This document shows positions 24,281-32,819 of a stretch of 64,000 nucleotides of DNA, one piece after another. Within the stretch, counting starts at the first letter, position 1, and each line of letters starts with the position of its first letter. The position numbers and the translations under genes are program-made. The DNA is from Pseudanabaena galeata CCNP1313 (GTDB lineage Bacteria > Cyanobacteriota > Cyanobacteriia > Pseudanabaenales > Pseudanabaenaceae): NCBI RefSeq assembly GCF_029910235.1, contig NZ_CP112874.1, positions 4,082,501 through 4,146,500 of the forward strand. The letters run 5' to 3'. The notes beneath the pieces were generated by a model, which worked only from the letters and a program-made list of their open reading frames with translations, made no database searches and was not told where the DNA came from.

Positions 24281-24501
24281 AAGGGGTTTGGTCTCCAAAC
24301 CCAAGTCTTCTTGTTTTTTGGTCTTATAGCAATGTAAGTCTTAAAACCCAAAATATGAGTGGCGGCGCTTCGCGCCGCCACTCATATTTTGGGTTTTGAT
24401 TTGTCCTAGCTATCTCTTACATTGCTATAGCGCTCCTAAATGATTTGTAAGATTTTGAGTGTTGTGAGAGTGCGCCCCGAAGGGGCGCACTCTCACAACA
24501 C
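24281..24501. repeat. Family H half and two complete palindromic elements
   Basis: 24281-24306 is the right half of the split family H palindrome. 24327-24428 has exact ends TAGCAATGTAAG and CTTACATTGCTA around a 25-bp-arm E hairpin (AAACCCAAAATATGAGTGGC; loop CGCTTCGCG). 24459-24501 pairs GTGTTGTGAGAGTGCGCCCC with its complement around GAA, inside ATAGCGCTCCTAAAT...ATTTAGGATTGCTAT. About 200 bases without visible features follow to the next gene start at 24716. Confidence 0.7.
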
Positions 24502-24715
24502 ATTTAGGATTGCTATATAGATATTGAGAAGAAACTTTTTGTAAATTACCATCGTCCTTGAGTGCATTAACGTAATATGTTGCAGACAACTTAAAACATC
24601 AGACCAAATTTAGATTAAGTATTTAGATTAAGTCCGAGTTGAATTTGTCAGAATATCTAAAGATACGATCTAAACTTTGCTAACTACTTATAGCCTGATA
24701 TTTTCGGGGAAATTT

Positions 24716-25606
24716 ATGAACCGCTCTTTGAAATTTTTATCCGTATCTCTGTTAACAGCACTGATCACCGCCGCTACAGTGATGCCTAGCTTTGCCGCAG
24801 ATCCATTCCGCTCCCAAAATGCTCGGGCGATCGGTCGCGAAACCCAGAAAGCCTTTGAATTAATGTTCAAAGATGGAAATTATACGGCTGCATTAAAGCA
24901 GTTGGATTTAGCTGTGAGAACTGAAGCAAACGAGCCACTGTTATTCGCTTTACGCGCTTCTACCTTCTATGCCAGCGAAGACTACTTAGGAATGCGCGTG
25001 GCTGGACAGCGCGTTCGCACTAATGCCAAGGCCTTGATGGGTAAAGATAACCTCAGAGCTTATATCTACCTTGCTGCAAGTGATTTGATTGAGGCAGGAT
25101 ATATTGTCAAAACTGAAGGCTTATCCAGTGCGCCTAAGGCTTTGCCACTAGTGCAAAGCGTTTTTGACAACATCCAAAAAGCCAAGGATATTTCCCCCAA
25201 TGACCCTGAGCTAAATTTGATCAAAGGCTATATTGACATGCTAATTGCATCAGTATTACCTATGTCCGACCTTGAAACAGCTTTGGAAAGCCTAAAGCAA
25301 TTTGCAGCGCCTGATTACCTGAAATGGCGTGGCATAGCTCTAGCCTATCGTGATGCTCGCAAGCCCGATCTTGCTCTAGACGCAGTAAACAAAGCTCTTG
25401 TCTCTGCTCCCAATAATCCAGAGCTACATTACCTAAAAGGACAAGTGTTATGGATGCAAAGCGACAGCAATATTCCGATCGCCAAGAATCAATTTGAGCT
25501 TGCTCTAAGTAAGTCTAAGCAACTGAATCCAAGCCTGCTCGAAGAGATTCGTGGACAATGCCGCAACATCTCTGGCGGTGTAGCTTGTCCTGAACAGACC
25601 AAATAA
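24716..25606 (+). CDS. Exported tetratricopeptide-type protein (cyanobacterial, Sll0314-like)
   Basis: Starting at MNRSLKFLSVSLLTALITAATVMPSFA-AD, a clean signal peptide with AxA cleavage, the 296-residue protein is helical with TPR-like repeats. These are ETQKAFELMFKDGNYTAALKQLDLAVRTEANEPLLFALRA near 40-75 and LDAVNKALVSAPNNPELHYLKGQVLWMQ near 225-255. Helix-loop segments lie between them. Similar exported TPR proteins are widespread in cyanobacteria, with no known function. An upstream in-frame start at 24677 would spoil the signal peptide and lacks support. GGGGAAATTT precedes the chosen ATG. Confidence 0.82.
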   Translation: MNRSLKFLSVSLLTALITAATVMPSFAADPFRSQNARAIGRETQKAFELMFKDGNYTAALKQLDLAVRTEANEPLLFALRASTFYASEDYLGMRVAGQRVRTNAKALMGKDNLRAYIYLAASDLIEAGYIVKTEGLSSAPKALPLVQSVFDNIQKAKDISPNDPELNLIKGYIDMLIASVLPMSDLETALESLKQFAAPDYLKWRGIALAYRDARKPDLALDAVNKALVSAPNNPELHYLKGQVLWMQSDSNIPIAKNQFELALSKSKQLNPSLLEEIRGQCRNISGGVACPEQTK

Positions 25607-25644
25607 ACTAAAAAAAGCGTTGCGAAGCAACGCTTTTTTTAGTT
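25606..25644. terminator. Strong hairpin terminator after the TPR gene
   Basis: AACTAAAAAAAGCGTTGC pairs with GCAACGCTTTTTTTAGTT around GAA, and the run of seven T follows the stem. A near-identical stem is at 26859. Confidence 0.85.
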
Positions 25645-25693
25645 ACAGCTTATCGAGGCTTTATAGCAAAGCAAAAGTTAGTTCGTACAAACC

Positions 25694-25937
25694 AAAACCC
25701 AAGAAACGAGTGGCGGCGCAAAGCGCCGCCACTCGTTTCTTGGGTTTTAAGTCAGCGCTTCGCGCTGAAGTGGTTAAGAAATGGCGATCGCTATAAACAC
25801 TACAAGTCAGAAAACCAAGCAAGGTATAGCTGTCGCCATTCTTGTTAGGGCATAAAACCCAAATAGTGTGAGGCGGCGCGAAGCGCCGCCTCACACTATT
25901 TGGGTTTTGATTTGTCCTGATACAGGTGGCTATAGCT
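25694..25937. repeat. Two family E palindromes
   Basis: 25694-25748 pairs AAAACCCAAGAAACGAGTGG with its exact complement around the CGGCGCAAAGCGCCG core. 25854-25908 pairs AAAACCCAAATAGTGTGAGG with its complement around CGGCGCGAAGCGCCG, within outer flanks TATAGCTGTCGCC and GGTGGCTATAGCTA. Compare the almost identical arm AATAGTGTAAGGCGGCG at 17513. No gene is visible here. Confidence 0.7.
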
Positions 25938-26012
25938 ATATTATAAAAAGTAAGGTCAATTCATGAATTGACCCTACTTTTTTATCCAAAGCAAAAAGAA
26001 AGCAAAAAACTC

Positions 26013-26849
26013 ATGGCGCAAGACATTAAACTGATCGTGGTAGATATCGATGGCACGATTAGTGGTGATGCCAATCAGGTCAATGATGCAGTCAAGCAAG
26101 CGGTAAAAGCGGCTCAGGCTAAAGGTGTAAAGGTAGCGATCGCCACGGGTAGAATGTATCGCTCGGCGGTACGATTCCACGAACTGATCGCTTCAGATAT
26201 GCCATTGATTTCCTACCAAGGCGCATTCATTAAAGATCCCAAAACTGATGAATTAGTTGGACATTGGCCAGTTGAACTGGAACAAGCGCTCTCTTTGCTC
26301 GATGATCTAGGAGAATTTGCAACTAATGACAAGCTTTCGATTCATATTTATGTGAATGATGAACTCTACGTGCGGAAAATGACCGCCCAAACTCAAGCCT
26401 ATGCGGAACGCTCTAAGGTTGGAGTCACAGTAGTCGGTGATTTGCGAGAATTCCTCACTAGTAAAAGTACTGACCATCCACCAACCAAGATTCTTGCCTT
26501 GAGTGATACTGCGGAACTGGTGACAGAAATGCTCCGAGTTCTCAAAGATCGCTATACACCGCAACAACTCTATCTCACTAAATCTGTGGCTACTTTCTTT
26601 GAAGCGACTAATCCGATCGCCAATAAAGGAACTGCGGTTAAGCATTTAGCTGAGAATATCTTGGGATTTGACCGATCGCAGGTTTTAGCGATCGGTGATA
26701 ATTTCAACGATTTAGAAATGATCGAATACGCAGGTATTGGCGTAGTTATGGGTAATGCCCCTGAAGGTTTAAAACCTCTTGGGGATTGGGTTGCGCCTAC
26801 TGTGGAAGAGGATGGAGCGGCTGTAGCGATCGGTAAATTTGTGCTTTAG
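26013..26849 (+). CDS. Cof-type HAD-superfamily hydrolase
   Basis: 278 residues with the four HAD motifs: VVDIDGTISG (nucleophile Asp), a Ser/Thr in IATGRMYRSA, the Lys in NPIANKGTAVKHLAE and ALSIGDN-type acid pair in VLAIGDNFNDLEMIEYAG. This is the Cof class (IIB cap), which dephosphorylates small phosphorylated metabolites in the cytoplasm; the substrate is not predictable. The ATG at 26013 (MAQDIKLIVVD) is preferred to a frame-extended start at 25968, which begins in repeat flank sequence. Confidence 0.92.
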   Translation: MAQDIKLIVVDIDGTISGDANQVNDAVKQAVKAAQAKGVKVAIATGRMYRSAVRFHELIASDMPLISYQGAFIKDPKTDELVGHWPVELEQALSLLDDLGEFATNDKLSIHIYVNDELYVRKMTAQTQAYAERSKVGVTVVGDLREFLTSKSTDHPPTKILALSDTAELVTEMLRVLKDRYTPQQLYLTKSVATFFEATNPIANKGTAVKHLAENILGFDRSQVLAIGDNFNDLEMIEYAGIGVVMGNAPEGLKPLGDWVAPTVEEDGAAVAIGKFVL

Positions 26850-26858
26850 CTAGTCTGT

Positions 26859-26889
26859 TAAAAAAGCGTTGCTTTGCAACGCTTTTTTA
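26859..26889. terminator. Bidirectional terminator between convergent genes
   Basis: TAAAAAAGCGTTGC pairs with GCAACGCTTTTTTA around TTT. It serves both the HAD gene and the convergent Uma2 gene, whose stop codon lies at its edge. Confidence 0.85.
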
Positions 26890-27627
26890 TTCGGGTTCAA
26901 TCCCCGCAGCCCGAAGTTGTGCTAGAAAGCGCTCAGCGCGTTGATATTCTTTGGTAGCTCGTTGACTCTCGATCTCGGCACGTTCTGAGCCTGTGATTAA
27001 CAAGTTACCTTGGGCATCCCACCAACGCAGCCAATGTAATTCTAGATTTTGATAAAGTCCCTGCCAAATGCCAATTTCTACACCAAGTTGCTCAATTGGA
27101 TAATGTCCACGGGCATTAGCTGTTACTAATTCAAATCTATTCTCGACCAGTCGATATAGCTCGACGCTGGCAGTTTGGACTTCGTAAATGCCATAAAAAG
27201 CGGGACGAATTACCTGCTCATAGATAAAAAATTTGCCAGTCCAAGGAGTTTTATCTCTTTCTTCTTTACCACTACCAGAGACAAATTCTAAAATAATTAA
27301 CGGTGCGATAAACTCTTGCCATAGGACATAAGACCTGCGTGGAATCCCATTCAGCAAAGGCGGTACATTCGGTACATAAAACCAGTCGGGAGCCTCTGCG
27401 CCTTTTTCGGGAGGCTCAGTCATCCGCCAATAGATGCCACTATCTTGCCCGATCGCATATTGCCCGTCAGGATGAATTTGGTGTAATACAGGTTCTAGAG
27501 AGTCAGTGAGGAGAATACTTTGGGGATGTTCTTGAAAATTCTTCACAAATGTACCATCAGACTCTGGCAGTTGGGTATGATCGGGCAGTACAACAGGTTC
27601 TATAGATGGATCAATTGTGAAAGTCAT
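26887..27627 (-). CDS. Uma2-family protein (DUF820, restriction-endonuclease fold)
   Basis: 246 residues. The core PLIILEFVSGSGKEERDKTPWTGKFFIYEQVIRPAFYGIYE carries the (I/L)EFVS and later E/K residues of the PD-(D/E)xK-like Uma2 family, and VELYRLVENRFELV and LGVEIGIWQGLYQNLELHWLRWWDAQGNLL are typical of it. The family is hugely expanded in cyanobacteria. Nuclease activity is presumed from fold and not established. The C-terminal 35 residues form a charged helix (RAEIESQRATKEYQRAERFL). Confidence 0.85.
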   Translation of the reverse strand: MTFTIDPSIEPVVLPDHTQLPESDGTFVKNFQEHPQSILLTDSLEPVLHQIHPDGQYAIGQDSGIYWRMTEPPEKGAEAPDWFYVPNVPPLLNGIPRRSYVLWQEFIAPLIILEFVSGSGKEERDKTPWTGKFFIYEQVIRPAFYGIYEVQTASVELYRLVENRFELVTANARGHYPIEQLGVEIGIWQGLYQNLELHWLRWWDAQGNLLITGSERAEIESQRATKEYQRAERFLAQLRAAGIEPE

Positions 27628-27725
27628 GACTTTCTACCTCAATGGCATTGTGTTTATATTATAAGATGATTAAAAATATTGCTAAGTATTTTTGTCAAAG
27701 TAAAAAATGCTGTAATCACCATTAA

Positions 27726-27834
27726 GAAACCATTTAAGAATTGCTTTCTGCGGTTAACGCCTTCAAGAGATCCCCCCAGCCCCCCCCTTTACAAGGGGGG
27801 GCTGGGGGGATCTAGACAATCCTTAAAAAGGTTC
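27726..27834. repeat. Family G element
   Basis: GAAACCATTTAAGAATTGC and CAATCCTTAAAAAGGTTC are its decayed inverted ends, around AGATCCCCCCAGCCCCCCC and GGGGGGGCTGGGGGGATCT. It is the simplest copy of the family and lies just before the kinase gene. Confidence 0.7.
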
Positions 27835-27864
27835 TAAGTCTCCCCAATTGTCTGAGCAAAGTAT

Positions 27865-29313
27865 ATGACTATCCTTCAGCCTCAAGAGATTGTTAATCAA
27901 CGTTATCAGCTAGAGCGTCAACTTGGGCAAAATGCAGGTCGTGAGACTTGGCTAGCTAAGGATTTGCAGAAAGAGAATGAATTGGTGGTGGTTAAGTTAT
28001 TAGCTTTTGGAGGTAACGTGCAATGGGAAGATTTGAAACTATTTGAGAGGGAAGCCAATGTTCTCAAACAGTTGAATCATCCACGTATTCCTAAATATCG
28101 CGATTACTTTTCGATAGACGATCGCTCTTTGTGGTTTGGATTGGTACAGGAATATATTCAAGGGGATTCGCTGCGAGAATATATTACCAAAGGACATAAA
28201 TTTACTGAGTCACAAGTTAAGAAAATTGCGATCTCAATTTTAGAAATCCTCATCTATCTCCATGAACTCAGTCCTCAAGTTCTCCATCGCGATATTAAAC
28301 CTAGTAACTTGATCTTAACTAAAAGTGAAGGCGAAACTCCAAATATTTACTTGGTAGATTTTGGTGCAGTACAAGACAGAGCAAGCGCCGAAGGTAAATC
28401 CTTTACCGTTGTGGGAACCTATGGCTATGCACCAATGGAGCAGTATGGTGGTCGGGCGGTTGCAGCTTCTGATCTCTATGCGTTAGGGGCAACGTTAATT
28501 TATTTGTTGACGGGGATATCACCTGCGGATTTACCACAGGATGATGAAGCCAAAATAATTTTTCGCGATCGCACCAGTGCTAGTCCTGACTTTGTGGAAT
28601 GGATTCAGACCTTAGTAGAACCATTACTGAAAAAACGTTATGCATCGGCTCAAATGGCTTTAGAAGCGCTAGTTCACCCTAAACCCAAAAGGCAATCAAG
28701 AGTCGAGCAGGTTGTTCCGAGTATTCAATCTGTTAAGGTGAACACCATTAGAAACTATGCTCCAGAAAACACAAACATTCAAGTTGAAAAGTCAGAACAT
28801 TATTTTCAGATTTTAATCCCTAACAAGATGCCATCAGCAATTTTGTTGCTAGGAATGATATCGTTAATCACTTTGTTCTTTGTTACAACATTTGTCCCCT
28901 ACTTGCTTATCACAAGACTTAGCCCCATAGTTGTTGTAATTCTATTAACGATTGTCGGATTGATTTTGTGCAAGCTTTTACAACTTCTCACCACATCTAA
29001 GTTTGAAATTAATGGGCAAGAAGTCATCTTAAGTCGCTACATATTTGGTAAATGCTATTGGCGTGATCAACAGACTGGAAATAGTTCCATTTATGTTGAA
29101 CCAAATTGGATCATGATGCGAAACAGATATAACAACAATCTATTTGGCTGGTTGGTGTGGCTAAGTAATGAAAAAAATGATGATAACTCGCTCAATTCCA
29201 ATGTCAAAATACATATCCAAGATGAGACTCATTTAATATCTGCCAATGATCTGCGACCAACCGAAGTGATGTGGTTAATTGAAATGATTAATAATTTTAG
29301 AAACAGTCGTTAG
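27865..29313 (+). CDS. Serine/threonine protein kinase (Hanks type), membrane-attached
   Basis: 482 residues. The kinase domain occupies about 12-270: glycine-loop region YQLERQLGQNAGRETWLA, lysine in VVVKLLAF, catalytic loop VLHRDIKPSNLIL, metal-binding DFG in YLVDFGAVQD and APMEQYGG in the P+1 region, typical of cyanobacterial Pkn kinases. Two hydrophobic segments at about 322-345 and 352-372 anchor it, followed by a C-terminal cytoplasmic domain of about 105 residues with no recognised motif. It is followed after 5 bases by the EEP gene on the same strand, suggesting co-transcription. Confidence 0.93.
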   Translation: MTILQPQEIVNQRYQLERQLGQNAGRETWLAKDLQKENELVVVKLLAFGGNVQWEDLKLFEREANVLKQLNHPRIPKYRDYFSIDDRSLWFGLVQEYIQGDSLREYITKGHKFTESQVKKIAISILEILIYLHELSPQVLHRDIKPSNLILTKSEGETPNIYLVDFGAVQDRASAEGKSFTVVGTYGYAPMEQYGGRAVAASDLYALGATLIYLLTGISPADLPQDDEAKIIFRDRTSASPDFVEWIQTLVEPLLKKRYASAQMALEALVHPKPKRQSRVEQVVPSIQSVKVNTIRNYAPENTNIQVEKSEHYFQILIPNKMPSAILLLGMISLITLFFVTTFVPYLLITRLSPIVVVILLTIVGLILCKLLQLLTTSKFEINGQEVILSRYIFGKCYWRDQQTGNSSIYVEPNWIMMRNRYNNNLFGWLVWLSNEKNDDNSLNSNVKIHIQDETHLISANDLRPTEVMWLIEMINNFRNSR

Positions 29314-29318
29314 TTAAT

Positions 29319-30266
29319 ATGAGATATCTTTCTATGGCAATCACGTCCTCATTAATCAGGTTGATATCGATCAAATTGATCGGCATATCCGCCTTCGCGA
29401 TCGCAGGTTGCTCTAATCCCTTTGCCACGGCAAATGTACCTGATCAAGTGCGAATTGGTACTTTCAATCTAGGCAATTTTGATGGAACAAACAATCCAAA
29501 ACTAGAAGCAGTCAGCCAGATTATCGAACGTAATTTTGATGCGATCGGCTTACAAGAAATTAGTCCATTGGGAGCCGAAAAACTTAAGGAGCAGTTGAAT
29601 AAAAGTAAACAATGGGAATTTGTCTTAGGAGATACGGGCAGTAAACAAAGAGTGGCTCTGTTCTATCGCAAAGACTTGATCTCGGCTCAAAAGGTGACTG
29701 AATGGCAAAAAGTAAACATCACAGGGACTTTGCGATCGCCGCTTGTGACCTTTGTGAAAACAGGCGCGAACTTTGACTTCACCTTAGTGGTTGTACATCA
29801 AAAGGGAGGTGGTGGCAAAGAGGCCGATCGCTTACGCCAAAATCAAAGCGATCGCTTGCGCCAAGAAGTAGATAACTATCAAAAGAATCCGCAATCTGAT
29901 CCCGATTTAATTCTAGTCGGTGATTTTAATAGTCCAACTTGGGCTGATCAAAATCGGGGCTTACGGGATGCACCACTGACTTTCTTGACTAGAGATATTG
30001 AAACGGGCAAAAAGGAGAACTGCTTAAAAAGACGTGGTCAGCCTAAAACTCCTGATGGTCGTCCGCGCTATACCAATCGAGGCACTGGTTGCGTCATCGA
30101 TCATATTGCAATTTCTAAAGCTCCTAAAGGAGCAGAAGAAGAATACATAGCCCAATCAGTTCAGATTCTCGATCCACAAAAGGATCTGGGCTTTGATAGC
30201 GATCGTACCTATTTTGCGAAAGTATCCGATCACTTGCCCGTGCGAGCAGTCTTTCGCAGTAGATAA
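29319..30266 (+). CDS. Endonuclease/exonuclease/phosphatase-family lipoprotein
   Basis: 315 residues. The N-terminal hydrophobic segment ends in AFAIAGC, a good lipobox, so it is probably exported and lipid-anchored. The catalytic domain shows the EEP motifs: IGTFNLGNFD, IGLQEIS (metal-binding Glu), LVVVHQKG (His), LILVGDFNSP (Asp/Asn), CVIDHIAIS and the final VSDHLPVRAVF (catalytic His). The family includes DNase I-like nucleases and lipid phosphatases; an extracellular nuclease is a reasonable guess. It follows the kinase gene by 5 bases. Confidence 0.88.
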   Translation: MRYLSMAITSSLIRLISIKLIGISAFAIAGCSNPFATANVPDQVRIGTFNLGNFDGTNNPKLEAVSQIIERNFDAIGLQEISPLGAEKLKEQLNKSKQWEFVLGDTGSKQRVALFYRKDLISAQKVTEWQKVNITGTLRSPLVTFVKTGANFDFTLVVVHQKGGGGKEADRLRQNQSDRLRQEVDNYQKNPQSDPDLILVGDFNSPTWADQNRGLRDAPLTFLTRDIETGKKENCLKRRGQPKTPDGRPRYTNRGTGCVIDHIAISKAPKGAEEEYIAQSVQILDPQKDLGFDSDRTYFAKVSDHLPVRAVFRSR

Positions 30267-30268
30267 AT

Positions 30269-30400
30269 AACGTGAATTCGATATAGCCATTTGCAGCGTG
30301 CTTAGCACGCCGCAAATGGCTATATCGAACTGACGTTGAATTAAAACCCAAACTCAGTAAGGGTAAAAAAACAAAATTGCGTAGCCATTTTGTTTTTTGG
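30269..30400. repeat. Minimal family B element and a terminator-like hairpin
   Basis: 30269-30337 is a 69-bp family B copy: AACGTGAATTCGA and TCGAACTGACGTT ends with one GCCATTTGCAGCGTGCTTAG hairpin only, so the second hairpin module is absent. 30366-30400 pairs AAAAAACAAAAT with ATTTTGTTTTTT around TGCGTAGCC and can end both convergent transcripts. Confidence 0.7.
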
Positions 30401-30403
30401 TAG

Positions 30404-30844
30404 TTAGATGTAATACATAGTTGTAGCCATTTGACGCTGGCGTTGCCGATCGCATAAATCCTTGAGCGTACAGCCATCTAACACAGCAGAAGCTGACTTT
30501 TGGGCGGCTTCCCATACTTCATGGATTACCGAAAGAGACGCGCTTTCATTGCCTGACTTACTACTTTTTTCCGCGATCGTATCGTATCCCTCAATTCCCC
30601 GAATGATTTCTAGTAAACTTATTTCCCAAGGCTCTCGTGCAAGGATATAGCCACCCTTAGCCCCCCGTTGACTCTTAACTAAGCCTTGACGCTTTAAAGT
30701 CGCGAGTAACTGTTCCAAATAGCGATCGGGAATATTTTGTTGGTTCGCAATTTGACGAATCTGGAGAGGCTGATCGATCGCAAAATGATTAGCTAGCTCA
30801 AGCATAGCCAAAATTGCATATTCACTCTTTAAAGAAAGTTCCAC
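30404..30844 (-). CDS. Rrf2-family transcriptional regulator
   Basis: 146 residues. The winged helix (about 1-65: ELSLKSEYAILAMLELANHF, QIANQQNIPDRYLEQLLATLKRQGLVKSQRGAKGGYILAR) is the Rrf2 signature, as in IscR, NsrR and CymR. Only two cysteines occur (DGCTLKDLC, about 125-131), fewer than the three that ligate the cluster in IscR, so iron-sulfur sensing is uncertain. The gene is divergent from nothing obvious, and its targets are unknown. Confidence 0.93.
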   Translation of the reverse strand: MELSLKSEYAILAMLELANHFAIDQPLQIRQIANQQNIPDRYLEQLLATLKRQGLVKSQRGAKGGYILAREPWEISLLEIIRGIEGYDTIAEKSSKSGNESASLSVIHEVWEAAQKSASAVLDGCTLKDLCDRQRQRQMATTMYYI

Positions 30845-31024
30845 AACAGACCGTAATTTTTGTTTAAAAAATTTTTCTTAACTGTTTACTATGATACTAC
30901 GGTATTGCACTGTAAATTTAGAGCAAATACGCTCTAATACTAAAACACGAAATGGCTATACTTTTGTGATTTGGTATAAAGCCGAAAAATTAAAGCGCTT
31001 CTGCGATTTTATCGCTTTATACCA

Positions 31025-31114
31025 AATCAAGAAATGGCGTAGCCATTTCTTGATTAAAAAACTTACTGGCTTTTGGTTTCAATTCACAAAGGTGTTGCAA
31101 CACCTTTGTGAATT
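31025..31114. repeat. Family A and family C palindromes
   Basis: 31025-31055 pairs AATCAAGAAATGGC with GCCATTTCTTGATT around GTA. 31081-31114 pairs AATTCACAAAGGTGTTG with its partner. A further degenerate copy (AAAACACGAAATGGCTATAC...) lies at about 30940-30980. There is no gene between 30845 and 31118. Confidence 0.6.
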
Positions 31115-31118
31115 GGCA

Positions 31119-31571
31119 TTACTCCTTTACGGGCTGAATAAATCTACTATTTGCCCTCACATAACATGCTTCTGATGTTGAAGGTCTATAACGAACTTGC
31201 ATCCAAGGTCTTCCATTTTTATCACGAGCATTTATTAAAACTTCATCAGACCCACCCCGACCGATTTGTACTTCTATAATTTCATTGGCAGCATAAGTAC
31301 GTTGAACAGGACTATCTATACTTGGCTCTTTACGACAATTGAGCCCCTCAACAACTACTCTCCAGAGCGATCCTGTCCCATATCTATCTCCTCTTGGAGA
31401 TTTTACATTAGTTTCATTTCTGTAGTAGTTGCCCTGTTTATCTGGGACGGCAACCTCGGCTTGGACAACGTTGACCGGCAATAATGTCACTGGCAAGACA
31501 GCGAGTAGCAACATAGAATGTTTCAGGTAGATAGAAATTGTATTTAAACAATTACTTGGAAAAATATTCAT
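31119..31571 (-). CDS. Exported SH3-like domain protein
   Basis: 150 residues with an N-terminal signal sequence (HSMLLLAVLPVTLLPVNVVQA-EV). The mature part has GSLWRVVVEGLNCRKEPSIDSPVQRTYAANEIIEVQ, the pattern of a bacterial SH3 (SH3b) domain, ending DKNGRPWMQVRYRPS...CYVRANSRFIQPV. Such domains bind cell-wall peptides or other periplasmic proteins. No catalytic domain is attached. Confidence 0.8.
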   Translation of the reverse strand: MNIFPSNCLNTISIYLKHSMLLLAVLPVTLLPVNVVQAEVAVPDKQGNYYRNETNVKSPRGDRYGTGSLWRVVVEGLNCRKEPSIDSPVQRTYAANEIIEVQIGRGGSDEVLINARDKNGRPWMQVRYRPSTSEACYVRANSRFIQPVKE

Positions 31572-31607
31572 ATTATTTAGAAGAATGTCCCATGGTCAGT
31601 AGGTTGT

Positions 31608-32807
31608 ATGAACGGTTCTAAAAATGCAATAACTGTATCAAATTTGACGCAAGCAATTACGCTTTTGTTGCGGGATGAAATAGGAATTGTGCGCGTGACG
31701 GGGGAAATTTCTGGTTTCACAACCGCAGCCTCTGGACATCGATATTTTACGATCAAAGATGAGTCAGCCCAGATCGATTGTGTGATGTGGGCTAGCCGTA
31801 CCATAGCCTTTCGTCCCAAAAGTGGAATGCAAGTCGTTGTCCAAGGTCGGCTAACGGTGTATGCAACCCGTGGTAAATATCAGATCGATTGCGATCGCAT
31901 GACTGCCGCAGGACAAGGTGACTTATATCTAGCCTTTGCGGCGATGAAGGAAGATCTAGCGGAACGCGGATATTTTGATCCAGAACGCAAGCGAGAGATT
32001 CCTGCTTTTCCTTTGAAAATAGGGGTGGTCACGTCACCGACTGGAGCCGTAATTCAAGATATTCTCAGTACGCTAAAGCGGCGATCACCCCATTGCGAGG
32101 TTTATTTATGTCCAGCCACAGTGCAAGGGGAGTCTGCACCTGAAGAAATTGCAGCGGCGATCGCCGCTTTGCAAAATACCGATGCCGATGTGTTGATCGT
32201 GGGGCGTGGTGGTGGCTCGATTGAGGATCTTTGGGCGTTTAATACAGGGCAAGTTGCCGAGGCAATTTTTCATTCACGGATTCCCGTTATTTCTGCGGTT
32301 GGACATGAAACCGACTTTACGATCGCTGATTTTGTGGCAGATTTACGGGCTGCTACACCAACGGCGGCGGCGGAACTGGTAACGCAATGCGATCGCGAAA
32401 CCCTATGGCAACAGATTACCGCTTGGGAAAATCGCCTAAATCGCATTGTTCAATTAGAAATACAGAAATACGATCAACGTTTGAATGCACTCATCAATAG
32501 TTATGCATTTCAAAATTTTGGCGATCGCCTCCATGATCGCGCTCAACAGTTAGACGAAGCTGATCAAACTATGCAAAAGTCTCTGCTTCGTCATTTGCGC
32601 CAAACCACCAATAAACTTGAAAGCATCACCGCCCATCTGCGATCGCTACATCCCCTATCACCATTACAGCGTGGTTTTGCTTTGTTGCGCTCGGGCGATC
32701 GCCTGCTTAGCAATGATGATTCACTCACTGTATTTGATACAGTGGAAATTGTGCGGCGCTCGGAAATTGCCCAAGCCAAGATTGAAAAAGTAACTGATAA
32801 AGAGTAA
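31608..32807 (+). CDS. xseA: Exodeoxyribonuclease VII large subunit
   Basis: 399 residues. The N-terminal OB-fold (about 8-100: RVTGEISGFTTAASGHRYFTIKDESAQIDCVMW) binds single-stranded DNA; the catalytic region has FPLKIGVVTSPTGAVIQDIL, VLIVGRGGGSIEDLWAFN and ISAVGHETDFTIADFVADLRAATPTAAAELV, all standard for XseA. With XseB it degrades single-stranded DNA. The xseB start lies 13 bases downstream, forming an operon. Confidence 0.96.
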   Translation: MNGSKNAITVSNLTQAITLLLRDEIGIVRVTGEISGFTTAASGHRYFTIKDESAQIDCVMWASRTIAFRPKSGMQVVVQGRLTVYATRGKYQIDCDRMTAAGQGDLYLAFAAMKEDLAERGYFDPERKREIPAFPLKIGVVTSPTGAVIQDILSTLKRRSPHCEVYLCPATVQGESAPEEIAAAIAALQNTDADVLIVGRGGGSIEDLWAFNTGQVAEAIFHSRIPVISAVGHETDFTIADFVADLRAATPTAAAELVTQCDRETLWQQITAWENRLNRIVQLEIQKYDQRLNALINSYAFQNFGDRLHDRAQQLDEADQTMQKSLLRHLRQTTNKLESITAHLRSLHPLSPLQRGFALLRSGDRLLSNDDSLTVFDTVEIVRRSEIAQAKIEKVTDKE

Positions 32808-32819
32808 TTGATAAAGTAT

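Noticed and set aside
24181-24381. 66-codon minus-strand frame upstream of the IS110 transposase
   Set aside because: It spans the IS end, the half palindrome and a family E repeat; the coding potential is an artefact of these.
25654-25945. Possible riboswitch upstream of the HAD gene
   Set aside because: The structure is fully accounted for by family E repeats that occur in many unrelated gaps; no known aptamer signature was seen.
30891-31175. 94-codon plus-strand frame between Rrf2 and SH3-like genes
   Set aside because: It is composed of family A and C palindromes and has no plausible domain.
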